This document shows positions 9,854 to 19,327 of a stretch of 64,000 nucleotides of DNA, piece by piece; position 1 is the stretch's first letter; every line of letters starts with the position of its first letter. Under the pieces are notes generated by a model. It did no database searches and was not told the origin of the DNA. It saw nothing but the letters and a program-made list of their open reading frames with translations. The DNA lies in the NCBI GenBank assembly GCA_025050535.1, contig JALBVF010000010.1:20479-84478 (forward strand), read 5' to 3'. The translations under genes and the position numbers were made by a program. The stretch comes from Candidatus Protistibacter heckmannii (GTDB lineage Bacteria; Pseudomonadota; Gammaproteobacteria; Burkholderiales; Burkholderiaceae).

Positions 9854-10816
9854 TCATTTGTCCGGGCGGCGCTTGCGCGCGGTGTCGAGCGCTTCGCAGA
9901 TTTCCGCCGCGCCCTGCAGGATGCGCGGACCGGGGCGGTTGATCAGATCGGCGTTGACGGAGAACAGGTTGTTGCGCTTGACGGCGGTGACGCACGGATA
10001 GGCCTGCCACATCTCCAGGCCGGTTTCGCTGCGGTCGCTGTGCTTGCCGGTGATGATGGCTTCCGGGTTGGCGCCGATCACGGCCTCGGGGTCGAAGGTG
10101 GGCGCAGTGGTCTGCAGACTGGCGAAGATGTTTTCGCCGCCGCACAGGCGGATCACGTCGCTGACCATGTGCGTGCCGTTGAGCGTGTAGAGCGGGCGGT
10201 TCCAGACCTGGTAGAAGACGCGCACCGTGGGCCGGCCGCGGTATTGCGCCTGAAGGGCGTCGTACTGGCGGCGGAAGTCGGCGCCGGCCTGGCGCGCCTG
10301 GGCTTCGACGCCGAGCAGCATGCCGAGGCGCGCATAGGCTTCGGGGAAGTCGGCGAGCTTGTGCGGCTGGCTGTAGAAGAAGGGGATGCCGAGGCGGCGG
10401 ATCGGCTCGAGCTGGCGCTCGGCCGATCCATGCAGCCAGACAACGAGCAGGTCAGGCTTGAGCGCGAGGAGTTTCTCGAGATCGATGCGGCTGTTGTCGG
10501 AGACGCGCGGGATGCTCTTGGCGGCTTCGGGGAAGTCGCTGTAGTTGGCGACGCCGACGATCTTCGCCCCCGCGCCGATGGCGAAGAGCATTTCAGTGAC
10601 GTGGGGCGCGAGGCTGACCACGCGCTGCGCGGGGCGCTCGAGCTTGACGGTGTTGCCTTCGTCGTCCTTGACTCTGACAGCGGCGGAGGTGGGGGTGCAG
10701 AGCAGGCCGGCGCTGAGGGTGAGTAGGGCGAGGGCGGCGGTCAGGCGTGGGGAACGCGGTTGCGGATGCAGGTGCGAGGCGCTTGCGGCGCGGGTGTGTC
10801 GGGTCATGGTGTGCAT
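9854..10816 (-). CDS. btuF: Cobalamin ABC transporter periplasmic binding protein BtuF
   Basis: This is a class III (helical-backbone) periplasmic binding protein. A signal peptide ending near CTPTSAA precedes [36 protein letters not shown] and [12 protein letters not shown], all typical of BtuF. The ATG at 10816 (MHTMTR) or at 10807 is a better start than the TTG at 10858, which overlaps the preceding stop. The frame is complete to [17 protein letters not shown]. It would deliver cobalamin or a corrinoid to BtuCD, encoded 5 kb upstream in the same operon. The binding protein, permease and ATPase are all intact, so inner-membrane uptake may survive. Confidence 0.85.
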   Translation of the reverse strand: MHTMTRHTRAASASHLHPQPRSPRLTAALALLTLSAGLLCTPTSAAVRVKDDEGNTVKLERPAQRVVSLAPHVTEMLFAIGAGAKIVGVANYSDFPEAAKSIPRVSDNSRIDLEKLLALKPDLLVVWLHGSAERQLEPIRRLGIPFFYSQPHKLADFPEAYARLGMLLGVEAQARQAGADFRRQYDALQAQYRGRPTVRVFYQVWNRPLYTLNGTHMVSDVIRLCGGENIFASLQTTAPTFDPEAVIGANPEAIITGKHSDRSETGLEMWQAYPCVTAVKRNNLFSVNADLINRPGPRILQGAAEICEALDTARKRRPDK

Positions 10817-10854
10817 GGGCTGTGCGTCTGTCTCGATCTTTTGGGGGCGTCTGC

Positions 10855-11865
10855 TCAAGAGGCCGCCTGTCCCAGCGCGCTTGGCGCGTGTGGTGCAGTC
10901 ACGTCCGCGCCGCCGAGGACGGCTTCGAGGGCTTGCGCGAGGCGGATGCTGTGGGCCGCCGAGCCGGCGGGGAAAAGGCGGGGCCAGATATGGCGTTCAG
11001 CCATGCGCGCCTGGAAGTCCTCGGGCGCGAGGGCCATCGTGCGCGCAGGCCACCATTGGAAGAGCGGCGTGCAGGCGCTGCGCAGGCCGTGGCCAGCGAG
11101 CAGCGCCTGCAGGCGATGGCGAGTCGCAGTCTGCCAGGCAGCGTCGGCGAGGGCCGCCGCGCAGATGTCCTGCGCCGGGCCGCTGATCTGCCAGGGGCCG
11201 AGCGCCTCGGCGAGCGCGCCGAGCAGTTCGGTTTGCGCGCAGACGAAGCTCAGGCGCAGGCCGGCGAGCCCGAAAAATTTCCTCACCGAGCGCAGCACGA
11301 TCAGGCCGGGCGGGCCGGCGCGCGGCGCGATGCTCGCGGCGGGATCCGTGTCGGCCCATTGCAGCAGGCGTTCGGGCGCGATGCGCGTGCCGCTGGGGTT
11401 GTTGGGATTGCAGACGACGAGGACGTCGAAGCCGCGCAGATCGAGGCCATGTGTGGCGGCGGCATTGGTGGCGTTTTCGGCGTCGAGGGAGATGCCGGCG
11501 GCGCTCGGCGCGGATAAAGAGCCGAGCACGATCTCCTGCACCGCATGCCCGGCCTGTTTCCACCAGTGCGCGTATTCGCCATAGGTGGGCGCGGCGATGG
11601 CCACGCGCGCGGGCTCGCGCAGGCGCGGCAGGGCCTGGATGTCGGCCTGGGTGCCGGCGACGGGCAGCAGATGCGGCTCACAATAGCAGGCGCGCGCGGC
11701 GGCGAGCAGCGCCTGGCTCGGCTCAGGCAGGCGGTGCCAGGCGGCGTCGGCGAGTGCGGGCGCGGGATAGGGATGCGGATTGATGCCGGTGGACAGGTCG
11801 ATCCAGCCGTCCCGGCTGCCGCCGTGGATAGCGATGGTTTGCGCGAGGTTGTCGCCGTGGATCAT
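10855..11865 (-). pseudogene. cobC: Threonine-phosphate decarboxylase (CobC/CobD type), open frame but missing the PLP-binding Asp segment
   Basis: This PLP enzyme of aminotransferase fold makes the (R)-1-amino-2-propanol phosphate linker of cobalamin. Visible are GINPHPYP, VAGTQADIQALP, CNPNNPSG and the Schiff-base Lys in LRSVRKFFGLAG. The frame is open from the ATG at 11865, which overlaps the cbiB stop as ATGA. Between RLLQWAD and PRAGPPGLIVLRS, however, about 18-20 residues are missing. That segment normally contains the VDEAF motif whose Asp contacts the pyridine nitrogen. An in-frame deletion near 11325 has therefore probably inactivated an otherwise clean ORF. An apparent fusion with cbiB is explained under cbiB. 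Confidence 0.7.
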
Positions 11866-12741
11866 GGGCACAGGGAGGCGTGGAGCATGGCGGGGCCGCC
11901 CGCGTGCGGCAGCGCCAGGATCAGCGCGGCGACCGCGACGGCGCCGGCCCACAGCAGGGCGCAGAGGGCGACCAGGAGCCAGGCGCCAGGCGCGGCCGAT
12001 GTCGCGGGCCTCGGGTGCGCGGCCTTCGCCCAGGTGCGGGCGTATTTCCTCGACGCTGTCGTAGACCGTGCTGCCGCCGAGCTCCAGGCTGAGCGCGCCG
12101 GCGCCGGCGGACATGGCGGGGCCGCCGTTGGGGCTGGGCCAGGCGCGCGCCTGGGTGCGCCAGCAGTGCAGCGTGAGGTGCGTCCTGCCGACGAGCGAAT
12201 AGGAGAGCGCGGTGAGGCGCGCCGGCACGAAGGCGAGCGCGTCGTCGATGCGCGCCGCCGCGACGAGGAACCAGAAGAGCGCGCCGAAGACGGCGTCGTT
12301 GCCGTTTTCGAGCAGGGATTCGACCGCCGCCTTGGCGATCTCAGGCGGCGCAGCCTGCTGCGTGTCGCGGCTGACGATGCGCCCGGCGAACGCGCGTGCT
12401 TCGTCGAGCTGGCCGTCCTCGAGCGCGAGTTCGACGGGCCGGGTGTGGTCGCGCAGGCTGCGCAGGCCCAGGCCGAAGTAGAGCAGCAGCGCATGCAGCG
12501 GCCAGGCGGGGAAGAGGCTGTCGCGCGTGGCGAGCCAGGCGAGCAGGCAGAAGGGGAGGACGGCGAGCGTCCAGGTGAGAAGGCCGCGCAGGACAGCGGT
12601 GGAAGCCGGATACGCGGAGGCGGTGGAAGAGGCGGAGGCGCCTGCAGGCGCATGCGCCGGATTCAGGCGCCGCTCCAGCCACGCGGTGAGCCTGCCGAAG
12701 CCCACGAGCGGATGCCAGCGGCGCGGCTCGCCGAGCAGCAT
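11862..12741 (-). pseudogene. cbiB: Adenosylcobinamide-phosphate synthase CbiB/CobD, frameshifted
   Basis: CbiB is an inner-membrane enzyme that attaches the aminopropanol linker to adenosylcobyric acid. LLGEPRRWHPLVGFGRL, ESLLENGNDAVFGALFW, SPNGGPAMSAGAGAL and GEGRAPEARDIGRA are diagnostic. The start shown is the ATG at 12741, overlapping the cobU stop as TGATG. It lacks the usual first transmembrane stretch before GEPRRW. A frameshift near 11985-12000 diverts the frame. The true hydrophobic C-terminus (GAWLLVALCALLWAGAVAV) lies in another frame and ends in TGA overlapping cobC. Because of this slip the frame reads on into cobC and looks like a fusion. Confidence 0.82.
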
Positions 12742-13199
12742 CAGGCGGGCCTCTTGATCGGCATGCCCAGGCCGGCCGCGACCCACCATGCGCTCTCGCA
12801 GCGCTTGGCGGTCTCCTGGTTGAGGCGGCCGGATTCGTCGACGAACCAGCGGTTGACCGCGCCCATGGGCACGACGCCCAGGCCGACTTCGTTTCCGACG
12901 AGGATCCGCGGCGCATCCTCGCCCGCATCTTCGCCCGCATCTTCGCCCGCGTTCTCGTCAAGGCTGGAGAGGAAGGCGGCGCGTTCGGCGGCGAAGCGCG
13001 CGGGCGCCTCGATGGGGCCGTGCTCGGGAAATTCTTCCCCACCGCTGAAGATCAGATTGGTGAGCCAGACGGTGAGGTAGTCGACGAGCACGACGTGGCC
13101 GTGGCGGCGGCGCGCGCGGATGGCCGCGCCGAGCGCGAGGGATTCGGTGTAGCGGCTTTTTTCGGAGCGGGCGCCGCAGAGGATCAGGGTGGCGCTCAT
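12741..13199 (-). pseudogene. cobU: Adenosylcobinamide kinase/guanylyltransferase CobU/CobP, internal deletion and altered P-loop
   Basis: CobU phosphorylates adenosylcobinamide and transfers GMP to it. The ORF starts at MSATLIL and keeps VVLVDYLTVWLTNL, LVGNEVGLGVVPMGA and FVDESGRLNQ. Two things argue for loss of function. The Walker A motif, normally GGARSGKS, reads CGARSEKS, replacing the Gly before Lys with Glu. In addition, about 45-50 residues between SLALGAAIRAR and GHVVLVDYLT, including the region of the guanylylated His, are absent compared with the usual 180-residue protein. A 12-bp tandem repeat adds (GEDA)3. The gene overlaps cbiB by one base. Confidence 0.75.
12913..12948. repeat. 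12-bp tandem repeat inside cobU
   Basis: Three head-to-tail 12-base units, gcatcctcgccc then gcatcttcgccc twice, encode the repeated tetrapeptide GEDA on the minus strand. A diverged fourth unit follows. Relatives of CobU have no such repeat, so it probably arose by slippage. Confidence 0.85.
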
Positions 13200-14505
13200 C
13201 ATGGCGCCCGGAGGGGAGGTTGGCTTGCGTGCATGCCTGCATTGTCTCCGAACCCAGCCGCCGGCTTCGGCGGCGCCGAAGAGCGGGGCCGTCGCCTGTG
13301 GGCTGTATGGGAAATAGGCATGAAAATACGAGGCGGTGAGGCTGCCGTCGCGGTAGACCGGCTCGCCCTGCGCGCCGCTCGGATTCTTGAGGGCATGCGC
13401 GACCGGCTCAGGTCTGGCTGCGAAGGTGGAGTAGTGGAAGGCGTGGCCGCGCAGTTCGAGCCCGGGCCGCGCATCGACGCACCAGACCTGCGGGCCGAGG
13501 GCCGCGAGCCGCTTCTGCATGTGCACGTGGCCAGGCAGAAGGCCGGCCATGGATGCGCCGCCGATGTCCTGGGCGAGCGCCATCATGCCGCCGCATTCGG
13601 CGAGGATGGGCCAGCCGGCGCGATGCGCGTCGCGGATCGAGGTGCGCCAGTTCGCGGCCTGGGAGAGCGTCTGCGCATGCAGCTCGGGATAGCCGCAGGG
13701 CAGCCAGACGGCGTCGGCGCGCGCGGGCACGGGCGCGTCGGCCAGCGGCGAGAAGAAGACGAGCTCGGCGTCGAGTTCGCGCAGGCAGCCGAGGTTGTCG
13801 GGATAGTGGAAGGCGAAGGCGGGGTCGCGGGCGACGGCGACAGTCTTGCCGGCGAGCAGGCGCGGGACCGGCGGCAGGGCCGCGTCCCCGGGAGCGGGCG
13901 CGAAGATGGGCAGCTCGTTCCAGAAGGCGTCGTCGATGCGTAGCGCGGTGGCCTGTTTGCCGAGGCTGCCGGCGAGCGCGACGCCCTTGCCGGAGCGGGC
14001 GGCGGTCTGCGCGAAGGTCTGGGCCACCATCTCTTCATAATGCGCGCTGGCGACGCGGTTGGCGATCACGCCGGCGAGCTGCACGGGGCCGTGCTCGCGC
14101 AGGCCGAGCGCCACGGCGGCGGCGGTCTGCGCCATGGCCGAGACGTCGAGCACCGCGAGCACGGGCAGGCCGAAGGCGTGGGCGAGGTCGGCGCAGGAGG
14201 GCTGGCGGTCGTAGAGGCCCATGACGCCTTCGACGAGCACGGCGCGGCAGCGGGCTTCGCCGACCATCCACAGGTCGAGCGTGAGCACCGGGCCGCCGCA
14301 GGCGCGCGTCAGCACCATCGGATCGAGGAAGTCGGGCCCCGTCTTGAAGAGAAGACGCGCACGCGCTTTCCGGCGCGCGCGAGCTTGCGCACCAGCGCGG
14401 CGGTGAGACGGTGGTCTTGCCCTGGCCCGAGGTGATGGCGCTGATCAGGAGCGCCTTGGCGCCGGTCTGCGCCTGGCCGGATGCGGCGTTGTCCTGGGCG
14501 TGCAC
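13199..14505 (-). pseudogene. cobB: Cobyrinic acid a,c-diamide synthase CobB/CbiA, multiple small insertions and deletions
   Basis: CobB performs ATP- and glutamine-dependent amidation of cobyrinic acid. [16 protein letters not shown] is the P-loop and WPILAECGGMMALAQDIG contains the GATase Cys. From a GTG at 14505 the frame breaks after the P-loop. An extra TC and an extra TTCTC-like unit flank TAALVRKLARAGKRVRVF, a pattern typical of slippage, before the frame resumes at PMVLTRACGG. The segment before VLVEGVMGLYD is about 15 residues short. At the 3' end a further shift near 13255 replaces a natural TGA (13199-13201, overlapping the cobU ATG) with read-through into cobU. Confidence 0.82.
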
Positions 14506-15549
14506 ATGCGTGGCGGCGGCCTCAAGGAAGACTTTTCGCTGACGCCGGCCGAGGTGAAGGAGGCCATCTCGTTGAGGAAGGCGGCGGAGCGCACGAGCGG
14601 ATAGGCCAGGGCCGCGCCGGTGCCTTCTCCCAGGCGCAGATCGAGTTCGAGCAGGGGCTGCGCGCCCAGGTGCGCGAGCACGGCCTTGTGGCCGTTATCA
14701 TGTGAACGGTGCGAGAACACGCAGTAGCCGAGCACGGCCGGGCTGAGCTTGGTGGCGACGAGCAGGGCGGAGGTGGCGATAAAGCCGTCGACGAGGATGA
14801 GCATGCGCCGCGCCGAGATAGGCGCCGGCCATCATGGCGATTTCGAAGCCGCCGAAGGCTGCGAGAGCATCGAGCGGGGACTGCGCCTTGGCGTGCAGAT
14901 CGAGCGCGCCCTGCAGCACCTGGAGCTTGCGCTGGACGCCGGCCGCGAGCGGCAGGCCGCCGAGCCAGCTTGCGAGGCAGGCGGCCGAGGAGTTGTTGGC
15001 GATGCCCATCTCGCCGAAGCCGATGACGTTGCGGCCGCCGCGCGCATGGCTGGCGGCGACCTAGACGCACGCCGCGAGCGCCTGCGAGGCTTGCTGGGGC
15101 GTCATCGCGGGCTCTTCGGCGAAGTTGCGCGTGCCGGGGCCGATGGCGTTCATCAGATAGCCGGCGTGGTGGCGGGTGCCGGCGCTGGCGAGCGACGGGA
15201 TCTTGCGGGCGATGCCGGCGTTGACCACCTGGAGGATCAGGCCGTTGGCGCCGGCAAAGGCATTGATGGCCACGCCGCCGCCGAGGAAGTTGAGCACCAT
15301 CTGCACAGTGACTTCCTGCGGGAAGGCGGACACGCCGGCGTGCGCCACGCCGTGGTCGCCGGTGAAGACGATGATGGTGAGGCGCTCGAGCGCGGGCGAG
15401 AGCGTCTGCTGCACGAGGCCGAGCTGAAGGGCCAGGGCTTCGAGGCGGCCGAGGCTGCTCTGGGGCTTGGTCTTCTGGTCGATCTTCTGCTGGAGCTGGG
15501 TCTGCAGGGCGAGGTCGAGCGGGGCGATGTCGGGTGTCTGAAAACGCAT
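14445..15549 (-). pseudogene. cobT: Nicotinate-nucleotide:dimethylbenzimidazole phosphoribosyltransferase CobT, nonsense codon plus frameshift
   Basis: CobT makes alpha-ribazole phosphate for the lower cobalamin ligand. KPQSSLGRLEALALQLG, VFTGDHGVAHAGVSAFPQ and NFLGGGVAINAFA lie in the intact first half. A TAG at 15061-15063 then cuts AACV-stop-VAASHARGG ahead of VIGFGEMGIANNSSAA. A second lesion near 14815 changes frame inside the segment leading to [17 protein letters not shown]. The ending [10 protein letters not shown] is recognisable, but the frame runs on past the usual stop and overlaps the start of cobB. Translation gives at most about 160 residues, without the catalytic Glu region. 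Confidence 0.87.
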
Positions 15550-15579
15550 GGTTTTTTGCCTGGGTATGTGCCTGGGTGC

Positions 15580-16218
15580 TTACCATTCGACGCCGGCCTG
15601 CGCGGTGACGCCTGCGGCGAAGGCGTGCTTGACGACTTGCATTTCGGTGACGGTGTCGGCGGCCTCGATCATCTCGGGCGGCGCGCCGCGGCCGGTGACG
15701 ACGACGTGCTGCATCTCGGGGCGGGACTGGATGTCGGTGATCACGGTCTGCACGTCGAGGTAGCGGTATTTGAGGGCGATGTTGAGTTCGTCGAGCACCA
15801 CCAGGCCGACGGCCGGGTCGCGCAGGAAGCCGCGGGCGGTTTCCCAGGCGGCCTGGGCCTTGGAGATGTCGCGTTCACTGTCCTGGGTCTCCCAGGTGTA
15901 GCCCTCACCCATGGAATGGAAGCTGACTTCGCCAGGGAAGCGGCGCAGGAAGATTTCCTCGCCGGTGGACATGGCGCCCTTGATGAACTGCACGACGCCG
16001 ACCTTCATGCCGTTGCCCAGCGCGTGCATGACCATGCCAAAGGCGCTGGAGCTCTTGCCCTTGCCGTTGCCGGCGTTGACGATGAGCACGCCGCCGGTCA
16101 GCGTGGCCTTGGCGATCTTGCCGTCGACCACGGATTTCTTGCGCCGCATGCGTTCGCGGTGGCGTTCGTTGATGCCGTCGTCGGCCGCATCCTCGGCGTT
16201 GGATTCTTTGTCGTTCAT
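15580..16218 (-). CDS. cobO: Cob(I)yrinic acid a,c-diamide adenosyltransferase CobO/BtuR
   Basis: CobO transfers the adenosyl group of ATP to the corrinoid cobalt, needed both in synthesis and in salvage. The 212-residue frame is complete, with the P-loop NAGNGKGKSSSAFG near residue 46, VGVVQFIKGAMSTGEE, and VVLDELNIALKYRYLD, ending TAQAGVEW. An acidic and basic N-terminal tail (NAEDAADDGINERHRERMRRKK) is usual. Its ATG overlaps the btuD stop as ATGA, showing translational coupling. With btuCDF intact, this fits a cell that imports and adenosylates corrinoids rather than building them. Confidence 0.9.
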   Translation of the reverse strand: MNDKESNAEDAADDGINERHRERMRRKKSVVDGKIAKATLTGGVLIVNAGNGKGKSSSAFGMVMHALGNGMKVGVVQFIKGAMSTGEEIFLRRFPGEVSFHSMGEGYTWETQDSERDISKAQAAWETARGFLRDPAVGLVVLDELNIALKYRYLDVQTVITDIQSRPEMQHVVVTGRGAPPEMIEAADTVTEMQVVKHAFAAGVTAQAGVEW

Positions 16219-17045
16219 GCCTTGTTTTCCAAAACGGGTTCGTCGTAGACGGGGACGAAGATGCACCGCCCCGCGTGTTCGATGGCCTGCACGCGGTGGC
16301 CCAGGCATTCGCCCAGCCGCCGCGCCTCGAGGATTTCCGCGGCGGGGCCGGCGAGCCAGCAGCCGACTTCGAGCATCAGCAGGGCGTGGGTGGCGGCCGC
16401 AGCGGCGAGGTTGAGGTCGTGGCTCACGAGAACGACGCCGCGTCCTTCGTTGCGCAGCGCGTTGGTGAGCCGCTGCAGGCCGATCTGGTGGGCGAGGTCG
16501 AGCGCGGCGGCGGGTTCGTCGAGCAGGAGCAGGGGCGCGTCCTGCGCGAGCAGAGCGGCGATGGAGACGCGCTGGCGCTCGCCGCTGGAGAGGCTGCGCA
16601 CGTCGCGCCGCGCGAGTTCGGCGACGTCGAGGCGGCGCAGGCAGCGCATGGCGGCTTCGATGTCCTCGGGCGCGTCCCAATAGCCGGACTGCTGCTGGTG
16701 GCGCGCGGCGAGCACAGTGTCGAGCGCGCTGTAGCCGAAGGCGTCGGCGCGGCCCTGAGGTAGATAGGCGCAGAGCCGGGTGCGCTCGGCCAGGGGCACG
16801 GTGTGCAGCGGCCGGCCCGCGAGTTCGACGCCGCCGCCGGTCGTGTCGCCGAGGCCAGCGAGGGCACGCAGCAGGGTGCTCTTGCCGGCGCCGTTGCGGC
16901 CGACGACGGCCCAGCATTCGCCGGGGCCGACCTGCCAGTCGAGCGCACGGAGCAGGAACTTGCCGCCGACTCCGAGGCTCAGGCCGCGGGTGGCGATGAG
17001 GGGGGGCGCGTCCGTCCTCGGGTTGGCGAGGCTGACGAGGCTCAT
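16215..17045 (-). CDS. btuD: Cobalamin ABC transporter ATPase BtuD
   Basis: This 276-residue ABC ATPase has all motifs intact: Walker A GRNGAGKST (about residue 50), Q-loop AYLPQG, signature LSSGERQRVS, Walker B PLLLLDEPAAALD and the switch histidine in VLVSHDLN. It powers BtuC for corrinoid uptake across the inner membrane. Its ATG overlaps the btuC stop (ATGA), and its own stop overlaps the cobO start. The operon context and the adjacent FecCD-type permease support cobalamin rather than siderophore transport. Confidence 0.88.
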   Translation of the reverse strand: MSLVSLANPRTDAPPLIATRGLSLGVGGKFLLRALDWQVGPGECWAVVGRNGAGKSTLLRALAGLGDTTGGGVELAGRPLHTVPLAERTRLCAYLPQGRADAFGYSALDTVLAARHQQQSGYWDAPEDIEAAMRCLRRLDVAELARRDVRSLSSGERQRVSIAALLAQDAPLLLLDEPAAALDLAHQIGLQRLTNALRNEGRGVVLVSHDLNLAAAAATHALLMLEVGCWLAGPAAEILEARRLGECLGHRVQAIEHAGRCIFVPVYDEPVLENKA

Positions 17046-18208
17046 CGCGCACCTCTTCTGACCTGATGCAGCTGCAGCAGGAAGGTGGGCACGCCGATTA
17101 GCGCGGTGATGACGCCCACGGGCAGCTGCTGCGGGGACAGGACGGTGCGCGCGGCGGTGTCAGCGAGGGTGAGGAAGACGCCGCCGGCCATGGCGGCGGC
17201 GGGAAAGAGCAGGCGGTGGTCGGGGCCGAGTGCGAAGCGGCAGGCATGCGGCACGATCAGGCCGATGAAGCCGACACTTCCCGCGCCGGTGACCGCGCAG
17301 GCGGTGGAGAGCGCCGCGCCGAGGAACAGCCCGAGGCGCAGGCGGCCGACGGCCACGCCGAGGGAGGCGGCGGTCTCGGCGTACATGGCGAGCAGATTTA
17401 CGGCGCGCGCGTTGCGCAGGCAGAAGACGAAGACGAGCAGCAGGGCGGCCCAGGGCAGCGCGCGGGCCTGCGCGCCGGCGAGGTCGCCGATCATCCAGAA
17501 GACCATGCCGCGCAGTTTGTTGTAGGGGGCGATGGAGAGGATGAGCGCGATGAGCGCGGAGCAGCCCGCGGCGAGGATGACGCCAGTGAGCAACAGCAGG
17601 GGGGCGCTGCCGGCGGCGGCGCGCAGGTCGCGGTGGGCGAACAGGAGCAGCAGCAGCGAGACGGCGGTGGCGCCGGCGAAGGCCGAGGCGTCGACGATCC
17701 AGCCGGCGGCGGAGAGGAACATGGCGGCGAGGGCGCCGACGGAGGCACCGCCGGAGACTCCGAGCACGTAGGGATCTGCGAGCGGATTGCGCAGCAAGGC
17801 CTGCATCATCGTGCCCGCGAGGGCGAGCAGAGCGCCGGTGGACCAGGTGGCGAGCGCGCGGTGCAGGCGCAGTTCGAGCAGGGCGGCCGGCAGGGAGCGG
17901 GTGGCCGGATCGGCGCAGGCGAGCAGTTCGCCGGTGGCGCGCCAGAGGTCGGCGGGGCTCAGCTTGACCGAGCCGATGGCGCAGGCGAGGAGCAGCGCAA
18001 GAAGAGAGAACGCGGCGATGACCGCGAGCGTGAGCGTGGGGCGCAGCGGGGCGGGCGCACGGACCGGGGACGCTTGCGCGCTCAAGGCCGCGCCGACCGC
18101 TTGGGTTGCATGCGCCGCATGGGCTGTGGCGTCGACCCCGCCGCCGCCCGCGCCCGCCTCCACGGTCCTTGCGGACGGGGCGGCGGCAGGGCTGGCGGGC
18201 TGGGTCAT
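17042..18208 (-). CDS. btuC: Cobalamin ABC transporter permease BtuC (FecCD family)
   Basis: A 388-residue permease with about ten transmembrane segments after a long Ala/Pro-rich N-terminal tail (residues 1-55). LALAGTMMQALLRNPLADPYVLG, within residues 135-160, and GFIGLIVPHACRFALG near residue 310 are FecCD hallmarks; the latter contains the coupling helix for BtuD. The frame is intact. It lies 40 bases downstream of the btuB remnant in the same riboswitch-headed operon. The tail has no counterpart in E. coli BtuC. An internal start close to residue 55 is possible, but no better Shine-Dalgarno was seen. Confidence 0.87.
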   Translation of the reverse strand: MTQPASPAAAPSARTVEAGAGGGGVDATAHAAHATQAVGAALSAQASPVRAPAPLRPTLTLAVIAAFSLLALLLACAIGSVKLSPADLWRATGELLACADPATRSLPAALLELRLHRALATWSTGALLALAGTMMQALLRNPLADPYVLGVSGGASVGALAAMFLSAAGWIVDASAFAGATAVSLLLLLFAHRDLRAAAGSAPLLLLTGVILAAGCSALIALILSIAPYNKLRGMVFWMIGDLAGAQARALPWAALLLVFVFCLRNARAVNLLAMYAETAASLGVAVGRLRLGLFLGAALSTACAVTGAGSVGFIGLIVPHACRFALGPDHRLLFPAAAMAGGVFLTLADTAARTVLSPQQLPVGVITALIGVPTFLLQLHQVRRGAR

Positions 18209-18247
18209 GGCGGCTTGGCGGCGTAGGACGGCGGGTTCAGGCCCGCC

Positions 18248-19252
18248 TCAAGGCCTGTAGCTTAGCTGGACGAAGAAGTTGGCGCCCGGCGTGGCATAGC
18301 CGCGCGCCAGTTCATAGCCTTTGTCGAACACGTTGTTCAGATGCAGCATGCCTTGCCAGTGCTTGTCGATGTCGTAGCTGGCGAAGAGGTTGGCCAGACT
18401 GTAGCCGCCCAGGGCGTTGGTGTTGGCGGTGTCGTCGTAGCGGCGGCTGGTGATCAGGAACTCCGCGCCGACGACCCAGGCGGCCAGACGGTGTTCGGCG
18501 CTGAGCTTGGCGGTCTGCTTGGCGCGGCGGATGAGCAGATTGCCGGTGCTGGCGTCGTGCGGGCTCTGGAAGTCCACGTCGGCGCGCAGCGTGGTGTTGC
18601 CAAGACCTTGCATCAGCGACAGGCCGACACCTTGCGGCACGGCGCGGTTGACGTTGTAGGCGCAACTTCTGCCGAAGCCGGAGACCGGGCAGGGCGTGGT
18701 CGAGACGATCAGGTCGGTGACGCGGCTCTGATAGGTGGTAAGGCTGGCCGAGGTTTGGTTGGCTTGGTAGCGCAGGCCGGCCTCGATGTTCTTCGAGCTC
18801 TCCGGCCGCACCGAGGTCTGGCCGAAGCTGGGGAAGTAGAGCTCGTTGAAGGTCGGGGCGCGGAAGCCCGTGCTCGCGCCGAGGGTAGCGCGCCAGGCCT
18901 TGTCGATGTCGTAGCCGTAGGAGAAGCCGCCGGTGACCTTGCTGCCGTACTGCGTGCTGTTGTCGCCGCGCATGAACAGGCTGGTGGTGCTCTGCGGGCC
19001 GCCGGTGGTGGGCATCTCGATGCCGTGCTCGAGCTGCAGCAGCTGCGTGAGGCTGGTCTGGCCAGAGCGCGCGATGGTCTCGGCGTCGATGACGGTGACG
19101 TCGGCCAGGGCCTCGGGCCGGGTCTGGGCGAGAAGCAGGGGGTGCTGGGTGGACTGCTGGGATTGCGCTTGAGACTGGGCCTGGGCGTAGGCCGAAACCG
19201 CGCAAGACAATGCGCAGGCTGCACCGAGAAGGCGCCTGGTGCAGGATTTCAT
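18248..19252 (-). pseudogene. btuB: BtuB-like TonB-dependent receptor with a large internal in-frame deletion
   Basis: The 334-residue ORF begins with a signal peptide ending AVSAYAQ. The first part of a plug domain follows (VTVIDAETIARSGQTSLTQLL, then SLFMRGDNS), as in vitamin B12 receptors. Directly after RGDNS comes TQYGSKVTGGFSYGYDID, which belongs to the C-terminal half of the barrel, and the ORF ends in the barrel strand FFVQLSYRP. Family members are about 600 residues, so roughly 280 residues (rest of the plug and half the barrel) are missing at about 18950. The frame is open, but a 22-strand barrel cannot form. It is the first gene after the cobalamin riboswitch. Confidence 0.85.
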
Positions 19253-19327
19253 TTCCGACTCCGGTTGGCGTGCATCCCCGCACGCCGCGTTGGGAAGGCT
19301 CTCCTCCTGGGGGGAGGTCGAGCATCG

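Noticed and set aside
12913..12948. CRISPR or regulatory repeat array
   Set aside because: Only three 12-bp units without spacers, inside a coding frame.
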